This document shows, in pieces, positions 45,990 through 55,212 of a stretch of 64,000 nucleotides of DNA; position 1 is the first letter of the stretch; every line of letters begins with the position of its first letter. The stretch spans positions 74,043,499-74,107,498 of the forward strand of contig OX424555.1 of assembly GCA_949152475.1 (NCBI GenBank). Reading direction: 5' to 3'. This stretch comes from Terebella lapidaria (Eukaryota; Annelida; Polychaeta; Terebellida; Terebellidae). Below the pieces are notes generated by a model. That model was given only the letters and a program-made list of their open reading frames with translations. It was not told the DNA's origin and ran no database searches. The position numbers were made by a program, and so were the translations under genes.

Positions 45990-48319
45990 TGTTGAGTTAT
46001 GATCAACTTCAAAATGAGTGGCCATGGACTGTACGTTTGTACAGCTTCAAAAGATGTTATATTTTATATTTTCATCTCTATTAAATATGAAACGAGACAA
46101 TCAGAGATTGCAGACCCTCGCCCTTCAGATTTAGTCACTAAAGTTAAAGCTGATAACCTTTGCATTTTCAACGTCGGCGATAATCGGGGATCTTGGTCAT
46201 ACGACAAGTGGCCATATATCAAATGGTCAGGAATTGGCCATAGAAAAATACGAAAATCATGGGAGGATTAATCATTATTAAAAGTAGAGTTCATGCGATT
46301 TCTCTTTTTGGACCATATTTGTGACCACGGCCTGATTCCTTGACACTGACCTTCCAAAATTTGAAGGCTCACTCAGATTTATAATGCGTGATACTTTATT
46401 GAATATCTCCAGTGGTTTCTGAATTATTACTACTTGAAATATTACGAAATCGGTAATTTCAGCTGATGACCCTTACATTCTCGATCTTGGGGGATAATGG
46501 GGAATTTTGATTGTACGGCATTGGTCATATAGCAAAAGGTGGAGAATAGACCACAGAAAAATACAAAATTATTAGGGAAAATTTATCATGAATATAAACA
46601 GAGTTATTGCAACTTTTCGATTTTGACCTCTTCTGTGACCTTGACCTTGTCGTTCAATATTGAGCTGTAAAATTTCACCGTTATGTTTCTATTATCAAGG
46701 CACATCTCATGAACGAAAACGCATTAAACAGATTGATAACTGGCTTCACAATATGGCCTCGAATCTCAGAACACTCACAAATAATAAAATCGTGACCTCC
46801 AAATTTTCGACCTTGGGCGATAATGGAGAGTTTTCGTTGTACGACCATCGGTCGTACACCATACGATCGAGAATTGGCCAAAGAAAAATACAAAAATAGT
46901 TGGAAAACTAATATCAAGTAGAACCGGAGTTAGAGCCAATTAAGTGATTTTCACTTTTTCCGTTGCCATGGCGACTGTTTTCATCCGATTTTAACAAAAT
47001 TCGAACGGAACCGAGCCACTACCATAGCATTCCCGCAATATAAATTTCAGATCGATCAGACCGTTTGCCTTTGAGTTATGAGCGCAGACATTTGCATTGG
47101 AACGTCGCTGGCAAAAAATAACCGAAATCGTGACCCCCAATTTTTCGACATCGGGTGATAATGGAGAGTTTTCGTTGTACGACCATCGGTCGTACACCAT
47201 ACAATCGAGAATTGGCCAAAGAAAAATACAAAAATAGTTGGAAAAACTAATATCAAGTAGAACCGGAGTTAGAGCCAATTAAGTGATTTTCACTTTTTCC
47301 GTTGCCATGGCGACTGTTTTCATCCGATTTTAACAAAATTCGAACGGGACCGAGCGACTATCATAGCACTCCAGTCCTATAGATTTCAGATCGATCAGAC
47401 TGTTTGCCTTTGAGTTATGAGCGCAGACATTTGCATTGAAACGTCGCTGGCAAAAAATAACCGAAATCGTGACCCCCAATTTTTCGACATCGGGCGATAA
47501 TGGAGAGCTTTCGTCGTACCATTGAAACGTCGCTGGCAAAAAATAACCGAAATCGTGACCCCCAATTTTTCGACATCGGGCGATAATGGAGAGTTTTCGT
47601 CGTACGACCATCGGTCGTACACCATACGATCGATAATTGGCCAAAGAAAAATACAAAAATAGTTGGAAAAATTAATATCAAGTAGAACCGGAGTTACAGC
47701 CAATTAAGTGATTTTCACTTTTTCCGTTGCCATGGCAACTGTTTTCATCCGATTTTGACAAAATTCGAACGGGACCGAGCGACTATCATATCACTCCAGC
47801 ACTACAAATTTCAGATCGATCGGACCGTTTGCCTTTGAGTTATGAGCGCAGACATTTGCACTGAAACGTTGCTGGCAAAAAATCATCGAAATCGTGACCC
47901 TCAATTTTTCGACATCGGGCGATAATAGAGAGTTTTTGTCGTACGACCATCGGCCGTACACCATAGGGTCGGGAATTGGCCAAAGAAAAATACAAAATTA
48001 GTTTAAGAAATTAATATTCATTAGAACTAGAGTTATAGCCAATTATGTGATTTTCTCTTTTTTCGTTGCCATGGCAACAATTTTTTTCTGATTTTGACAA
48101 AAATTGAGGAGGACCGAGCCACGGTGATACCGCTTCTTCCCTATAAATTTCAGGACGATCGGACCATTCGGTTTTGAGTTATGCGCGCGGACAGACAAAC
48201 AAACAAACAAACAAACAGACAAACAGACATACAAACTGACAGACCCAATTACAATACCCTCTGCCCCTATCGGGACGAGGGTAATTACAATACCCTCTGC
48301 CCCTATCGGGGCGAGGGTA
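45990..48319 (+). mobile_element. Array element, ~300-bp units, ends in duplicated hairpin
   Basis: Units contain tttgagttatgagcgcagac, 'aaatcgtgacccccaatttt', 'cgatcggtcgtacacc', 'aattggccaaagaaaaatac' and 'tttttccgttgccatggc'; about six copies with increasing decay toward the left. A partial extra piece lies at 47520-47600. The right end has a CAAA run (about 48191-48232), then taccctctgcccctatcggg with its closing arm (hairpins 48255-48283 and 48291-48319). Antisense open frames up to 108 codons are repetition by-products. Confidence 0.75.
48191..48232 (+). repeat. CAAA/CAGA microsatellite
   Basis: A run of acaaacaaacaaac-type units with caga interruptions. It sits just before the terminal hairpins of the array element, as in simple-repeat tails of some mobile elements. 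Confidence 0.9.
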
Positions 48320-51187
48320 AATATAAAATGTGATATTATTTCATGAGATGCACCAAGATGAGCGTAGGACACATCAAATTAACAGTTAATATTATGATTA
48401 TAATAGATAATTTCATATTCACTCTCTTGAGATTATCATAAGTTGACACGAAATTTATGATATTTAAAAAAAAGATGATTATATAAATCTATGAACATTG
48501 ATGAACATTGCATGGAACCAGATAATATTTGGTAATTGCACATGTATACGTTTTGAATTTACTTGGGCTTTAATCCATGCGATTTTTCCCTTGTGATGCT
48601 CTCGTCAATATATCTTGCTTTCAGTAGCATGTTTATAGCTATGAATTATCGATAGCAGATTTCCTTGTCCATATCATATGTCGTAAAAGTTGAAAATGCA
48701 AGTCTTGTTGACATGAGTATTGGATTCTGCAGTGTTTAAGGTTTAAGGTGTGATTGCACGTAACTTACCGGTGACTGCACTGAGGCACTTTTCCATTGAC
48801 TTATAATGTGAATGTAAAGGTAACAAAATCGCCAAAACAATACAATCCCCTGACCTAAAACTTGGCTAGCACACACACATATACTCATGGATGATGAACC
48901 GAGACATGGTTTCATAAATGATATCACGAAAGCTGTGCAATTTGATGATTAGATAAATCATTTTATACGTTTCACCAAAACGAAGATCCGAGTGTTCTGC
49001 TTGACAAGCACTGGCTGTTGCATATATTTATTCCTTGTTGTCGTCAAAATAATGAGAATATCTAGGTCTATACTTTCTGTGAGATGAATACAATGAACTG
49101 AACTTTCATAATCCCAAACACCTCGGTGCACCCGAGTGCCTATCACCTGTGAGTTTTACTGGCCTCACTAGCTATTTGCTGCACAGCATAATCCTTTCGC
49201 TCGCCCTGTTGTGAGTGTATTTTGTAGACTGAGAATTAGGTCGGGAAATGACATATGGAAACGATGAATTTAACAAATTTAATATTGCTTAGTAAGAAAC
49301 AGAGTCTCGGTTAGTAGTCCTTGATGGCTAACAATCAGAAAGGCAAAGTTTCACGTTGATTGGAAGTGTGTAAATTCATGAATTTGTTACCTTTATATTT
49401 ACATTATAAGTGAATGGACAGCTGGTCACTGCCAGGTTCATGACGATCACATGCAATCAATCCTTAAGAAAGTCCTCCATATATACATGTACACTCCCCT
49501 GCACACTGAACAAAGTGAAGACCTACGTTGAACATGTGCAATCCAAGCTACACCTGAAAGTTCTTCTTTGCGGTCACTTGGTAAAATGTAACTTACCTCA
49601 AGTTATACTTTTCTCAAGTAAGACATGTGCAGTCGGACCTTAGCCCTACCCATGCCCGCTATAGTGTTATTATCAATAAAGACCCTCTTGTACATTCAGA
49701 TACTGTAAAACGACTAATTTTGGCGGACGATTTATTTGGCGGTAATGGAAAAACCGCCAAATTAATTAGATATATAGACATATATGTGGTTTTGAAACCG
49801 CCAAATTAAATCTCCGCCAAATAACATGAGGCTCACAACCGCCAAATTTAGTAGCCGCCAAAATTAGTCTTTTACAGTACATTCATCTGGGACATACATC
49901 TACATACATCTGGGACCTTGCGCGGCGTTGAAAACACATGGGAGTCCAACAAAACGGTATTGTATTGTATTACAATGTATATTCGAGACATGTGCAATAC
50001 AACAAATTCACAATAGGTCAAATGTGAGACACATCCCAGGTGTTCAGGAAAGCATAGCTTGTAACCCGGAGGTTGTGAACACTCGGTCGATCGATGCATC
50101 CTCAATGGCCTGTGTACATGTAGGCGTGTGCTTGCAGACTTGATCAGTGTTGATAGAGTACGTGCACAACAGGAAAAATAGTGACAGCCGGCTAGTGACC
50201 CGGAACATTGACAGGGGACAGGTGCACTGTGCTCGTACTTGTAAGTAGATGAATGAATCGTTTCGTTAAAAATCACTCACCATCGACTTGGTTGTTTACA
50301 TGCATGAGAAATAGGAGCATCGTATGCTAGAAGCTGGTATATTTTTCATACGTAGACCAGTTACCAGCGTGTGTTGATGGTTATATACAAAACAGTGAAA
50401 CGGAGCCTGTCATGACGAGAGAAATGCGATTTATAACCATCAACTCAGGTACAATGTACCAGACTTTTTGGCTTGTGATTTGGTAATGGTGTACCTGTAG
50501 GTCGTATATGTCGGTTCTTTTGGTGACCATGAATTTGACCTCAGATGACTTTGAATGGTAAATCTTAACGTCACTTTTGGCATGTCACTATTTAATATGG
50601 CTTCTAGAGATATACTTGTAATGATTACAGATCAGTTTTTCGTTTCCAGTCCCATCTCTCGGGACTGGACAAAAAACACGTTATTGTGAGACGAGAGACG
50701 AACACATTATTAACAAAAGTCGGACGAGAACACTTGTAAAAAAACGATTGACCCTTAAGAGAATCGATTGACTCTTAGAATACACCCTTGATATGTTGGA
50801 TAGAATTCGCGAAACAACATCAATTGTAATCTGTCGCTCAGTTAGATAAAAAGTCAAGGCCAATATTAGACCTATATATATCATATGGTTCTAGGATATG
50901 TAACTGCAGCTTGTCACACAAAAATAATTCTACAAACTTACATTATAACACATACTTAGCTGTGTGAAATGTCCTGCAAAATATAAGACAGGATATTCTT
51001 TGCAGATAATTTGTGTGATTGAATTGGACCTGAGATGCAAAATTCTTTGGTTATTCTTAATATCACCATCTAGCTTTTGGTCTACATAGCTCAGTATATT
51101 AGTTTCAGTGCACACATCGTTCTTGAGTAGAACAAGGAACTTTTGGTAGGATCAAACAACCTGACTTGTATTGTGCATTTTTTGCAG
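48320..51187. other. Intergenic upstream of the second paralogue
   Basis: About 2.9 kb with one MITE (49701-49879) and no recognised gene. The longest frame (134 codons, minus strand, 49872-50276) has no domain I know. The promoter and any non-coding first exon of the gene at 51198 should lie here or upstream. Confidence 0.45.
49701..49879. mobile_element. MITE with TACTGTAAAACGACTAATTT termini
   Basis: Left end tactgtaaaacgactaattt and right end aattagtcttttacagta form inverted repeats of about 25 bp extending into ggcgg/ccgcc, with TA at both edges. The interior repeats accgccaaatta words. A decayed relative is in PFDN1 intron 2; the termini also resemble the MITE at 33484. Confidence 0.88.
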
Positions 51188-51197
51188 ACCGTAAACG

Positions 51198-53534
51198 ATG
51201 TTAACCCACGGCAGGCTGATCCTGACGTCCAGTGGACTCCTTTTGGATGAGGTCAAATCTTTATTGTGGAAGTCCCTGCGCCGTAAGGACAGGGATCTGG
51301 CCACGAAAGCTGCCAAGGAACTGCATGGCCGGGACAAAGACCAACTTACATGGAAGAGCTTGGTCACTTTCCTCTTCGAAGACCACTGCCTCAACAGCAA
51401 TGAGGTGCTGGAAAAGTTCAAACAGCTACATTGCCAAAAGGACAAGTACGGCTGTATCGAACTGTTACTGACCCACTGCTACACGTGTCGGCTGGCGTGT
51501 TGTTTGCCCATCATCGCCATGGACTCAGAATACGACCCGACGGCTTGGGACACCTCTCTTGTGGTCGACGATGAATACAGGGGTCTGTTGGCAGAAGGTA
51601 GTTCCAAAATAGACTTCGAGCTACTCCTCCAACACCTCAGAAACGCGTGGATAGCCAAGGATCCCAAAGAACTAATCACGTACATGAAGATGGTGACGAT
51701 GGTTTTTGACCACGACAAGGGTACATTGTCTCAGAAGGGCAAACAATACTGTCTGTTCTCGGGCAAAATAAAGCCATCCAACGTAGCTGCTGTGGTGTTG
51801 AACATATTGCGCAAACTGTGTTCTGATATTGGGGACCAAACCATGGCTTCCTATTTATTCAACTGTTGCTACTTGGTGACCATACAAGACGCGCCCTCGA
51901 GACTCATTCTCTTTGCTGTCGTAGCTCAGTATATTCACTCTGATCTAGTGAAACAACTGGACAAAGATCTACCAATAGGGAATATAGACTGGGAATCAGT
52001 TGGGAAGCTAGACATAATGCCATCCTGGGCAGTTGACAGACACACTTATCGCGGAAGGTCTGGAAAAGGAACCACTGATATATGGAAAAAGGATGATGTC
52101 AAGCGCTTCAGTGAAGCTGAGTTAGAAGAGTTCCACGGGGTGCGACCTCGTAAGGATATCAACGATTTTTTCACTGAAGGTGTATTATGTTTGCAAGAGG
52201 TCACGAGCCACAATCCCTATTGGGAGAGATGCAAAGAGATTTACTTAGAACATAACAAGAATCTTCAGAAGACTGTACTCATGACAGCTGCACACTATGA
52301 TCTACAACTCGATAAGTTCCCAGGGCTTCGAGGTGTGGAGAAAGTTCCTGCTACACCAACCAAAACGTGTATCAAGAGGCCATTTGACAAAATCAGCGTT
52401 GAGCAAGCTGCCCCATATAAAAAGAAATCTACATTCTCCACACACAACAAAAGCCAATCAAACATAACTGTTGATGGTGGTAGCACAACCACTAAATGTG
52501 AGGAGGATGAACCGTCAACCTCTCAGCCCATCGAACTCAAGATGAATACAAAACTACCACCTGTACATGTACAAGAGATCCAGATAACAGATGAGCATAC
52601 ATGTATTATCGATCAAGCTACCCGAAGTAAAAAGAAATCTACATTTTCAACACACAACAAGTGCAGATTAAACACAAGTGTTGATGATGGTAGCACAACC
52701 ACTAACTGTGAGGAGGACAACCCGTCAACCTCTCAGGCCAGCGAACTCCAGATGAACACAGAAGTACCACCTATACAAGAGATTCAGATCACAGATGAGC
52801 CTGTTGTCAACGGGCCTCTTCTGCAGATACCCACTGGATCAGCCAAACGATACACCCGAGTTGACCTGAAGAACAAGGTTGTTTGGAAGGGACCTTTCAA
52901 CGAACAGAGAGTGAAGTTGGCAATGTTCCTCCACCGGGTCCTCCGTGAGGTGTTCAAGGATCCTCATACACTAGAGATCGAGCGCAATGGCTGCTACGTA
53001 AGGTTTGCTCTGCTCCACAGTGCAGATGCCTCAATGACCATCACAACGAAGAACTTCTACGACTGCATCGGTAAACAACAGGTGGAAGATGGTCAGTTCC
53101 TCCTGAGAGAGCACCTGGGCGTCATCCAACTGCACAATCTGCCGCTTCATAAGTTTGCCAGTCTGCCAGCTACCTTCTGGTGTCACTACTTGTTCCGTTA
53201 CTTGCTGAATGTCGGAGACTCCGGTCTGTACAACAGCATCACAGACATGCAACTCAGCTTTCTCTACGGTGTCGATCTGGAGGATTTACGAAAGAATGTC
53301 CGGGCAAACGACCTGTTGAATCTGATGTTCGTCAAACTTCCAAAGAAACAAATCTGCACAGAACTGCTCAGCTGCTTCAAACGTCTCAAGCAGGAAATGA
53401 TTGACATCATGAAAAAAGAATATGATTTGTCAATGATCTCAGCTCTTGCAGACTTTTATGGCATACAGTTTTCAGTTCAGCATTTTGAAGATTGTCTGCA
53501 GACGGTAAAACAAGCTCTGGACAGTGTAGACTAA
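51198..53534 (+). CDS. RarA-C-terminal-like / kinase-like protein, paralogue 2
   Basis: 778 codons, uninterrupted, same strand as its paralogue 20 kb upstream. The start is well fixed: TAA lies in frame at 51192-51194 and a splice acceptor (tttttgcag, exon from 51188) just before it, so a 5' UTR intron is likely here too. Domain order is the same: helical N-terminus with KSLRRKDRDLATKAAKEL, WAVDRHTYRG (277-286), EFHG, INDFFTEG, a linker rich in Ser, Thr, Lys and acidic residues, then VVWKGPF and the kinase-like core with D674, N679 and D693. It is 73 residues longer, chiefly because a 70-codon linker segment is duplicated. The first ~115 and the last ~200 residues are very close to paralogue 1; the middle is not. 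Both retain the candidate catalytic residues, so both may be functional. The function is unknown. Confidence 0.8.
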   Translation: MLTHGRLILTSSGLLLDEVKSLLWKSLRRKDRDLATKAAKELHGRDKDQLTWKSLVTFLFEDHCLNSNEVLEKFKQLHCQKDKYGCIELLLTHCYTCRLACCLPIIAMDSEYDPTAWDTSLVVDDEYRGLLAEGSSKIDFELLLQHLRNAWIAKDPKELITYMKMVTMVFDHDKGTLSQKGKQYCLFSGKIKPSNVAAVVLNILRKLCSDIGDQTMASYLFNCCYLVTIQDAPSRLILFAVVAQYIHSDLVKQLDKDLPIGNIDWESVGKLDIMPSWAVDRHTYRGRSGKGTTDIWKKDDVKRFSEAELEEFHGVRPRKDINDFFTEGVLCLQEVTSHNPYWERCKEIYLEHNKNLQKTVLMTAAHYDLQLDKFPGLRGVEKVPATPTKTCIKRPFDKISVEQAAPYKKKSTFSTHNKSQSNITVDGGSTTTKCEEDEPSTSQPIELKMNTKLPPVHVQEIQITDEHTCIIDQATRSKKKSTFSTHNKCRLNTSVDDGSTTTNCEEDNPSTSQASELQMNTEVPPIQEIQITDEPVVNGPLLQIPTGSAKRYTRVDLKNKVVWKGPFNEQRVKLAMFLHRVLREVFKDPHTLEIERNGCYVRFALLHSADASMTITTKNFYDCIGKQQVEDGQFLLREHLGVIQLHNLPLHKFASLPATFWCHYLFRYLLNVGDSGLYNSITDMQLSFLYGVDLEDLRKNVRANDLLNLMFVKLPKKQICTELLSCFKRLKQEMIDIMKKEYDLSMISALADFYGIQFSVQHFEDCLQTVKQALDSVD
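52419..52802 (+). repeat. In-frame 210-bp linker duplication in paralogue 2
   Basis: The segment coding KKKSTFSTHNK... through VQEIQITDE starts at 52419 and again at 52629. The second unit is six bases shorter at the VHVQE site. Paralogue 1 has a single such segment, so the duplication followed the gene split. The two units already differ at many codons, so it is not very recent. Confidence 0.92.
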
Positions 53535-53879
53535 ATTACATGTATATTGAAATCAGGAGACTTATTTTTGACAGATGAAAACATCTTATGGATAATATTG
53601 TTTTACAGCATGTCAATATCTCAAAAGGATATGACAGTTTGGTTGGAAATTTTTTACTTTTTTACTTTTTACCTACTTCGGTAAATCAAGTCAGTTAAGC
53701 TAATGAAACTTCTATTTTCAACCATACACAATATAAGGGCTCATGACAATCTGTGTTTTTCGGCATGTACTTTGTTTGTCATGATGTATAATAAGTGTTC
53801 AATTTCCAGAATCGATTGCCAAGGTAACTTTTGAGAGCTTTAGCTGACATCCATTTGATAATGTTAAGTTTAACTACAT
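53535..53879. other. 3' flank of paralogue 2
   Basis: Presumed 3' UTR and spacer, AT-rich, no clear AATAAA and no gene. It ends at the head of the next mobile element. Confidence 0.5.
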
Positions 53880-55212
53880 GTAGGTTACCGGACTATGGTC
53901 CGATAACCTTATTGGCATGGCGTTGCGTTCGTCGTCCCTATCCACATTTTTATCCACAAGTTTACAGTCACGTCTTTCTGAAATTTTGCACAAAAATACC
54001 TTAAAAAAATATTTCAAGAGGGAAAAATATCTCTATGTCTGTTCAGTACTAGTAATTTTTTCTTCTTTTTTATGCATAACACTCGTCATAATTAAAGCTA
54101 TAGTCACTTTTAGAATTGACAAAATTTATTCGGCTTTATTTTGTCTATAGAATGAGAAATCGTACAAATTTGGGTCTGAAAATGTGTATTACGTGCCTAA
54201 ATTGAGTTTCCAAATCAAGATTCAAATTCGGGCCAGTCAATCTCGCATCATTTTTTCTCCTCAAAACGGACCGCCTTGTGGGCGAGTTCTATGTCTCATG
54301 ACGTCATTGGTGTTTGTCTAGATATCGTGGCAAACGGCAATGTAGGCAGGCCGATCATCATTCTCTATCCAGTGTTTTCATGCACGATTTACGGCAATTT
54401 ACTGAGTATTGTATCTTTTGTCGAACTGTGTATATTTCCTACATATTCCCGACCATCTTGAGATGTACTTTCAGGTTTGCGTGACAAACAAGAATGCTAA
54501 ATTTGGCTGATTTTAAAATTGATTCCAGCTTTATTATGTACACCTGTGGTGTGTATGAATTTCGTTACCATTGAATCGCCAGTCTGCGTGTGGCTACAAT
54601 TTTTTTTAGAATAAATACGGAATGATTCATGTGACTGATGATGTAATAATCTGAAAAGTTTGAGGAAAATTTGTGGGAACATATTTGTCTGGACACTGAC
54701 CATTTGGGCTCTGCTTCAGCAAAATGCACATTATTTATACATAGCAATGTATCTCTCACATATTTCCACCATTTGTTCGTTTTGAGTGCTTTCCAGCCAA
54801 AAAAAAAAGTTCTCCCCCTTCGAAAAATTTTGTATGGACTAAACTCCCAGAACACTTCAAGATAGCGCTCAAGTATTGGCACATTAAAATGGGAATTCAT
54901 ATATTGTGGTTTCAGTAGTGACCTTGAGTTTGACCTTCAATGACCTTGAAAGGTCAACATGCCTTTTTTGTCAAAGAAGGACCAGCTTTTGGCGGCCATT
55001 TTCTCGAAAACTATTCAGATGGTTTTGAGATTTTTGTTTCAAAAGATTCCCATTATGAACCTTCAAATGTGTAAGTTTCATTGCCCTTGAATCGCAAGTC
55101 TGCACGTGGCGGCCATTTTGATTTTCGACAGGTCAGTGAAAAAAAAAAACGTCCTGAATCAAGTGACTATTCATTTTGTACGAAAGCCTGGAAGCGCCAT
55201 GACAAAAAAAAA

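Noticed and set aside
47330-47703. Antisense frames up to 108 codons containing ANSRSYGVRPMVV-like repeats
   Set aside because: They follow the ~300-bp repeat units and vary with them; not a gene.
49872-50276. 134-codon minus-strand frame
   Set aside because: No recognisable domain, unusual Cys/His/Ser composition, no paralogue and no splice context. Probably chance.
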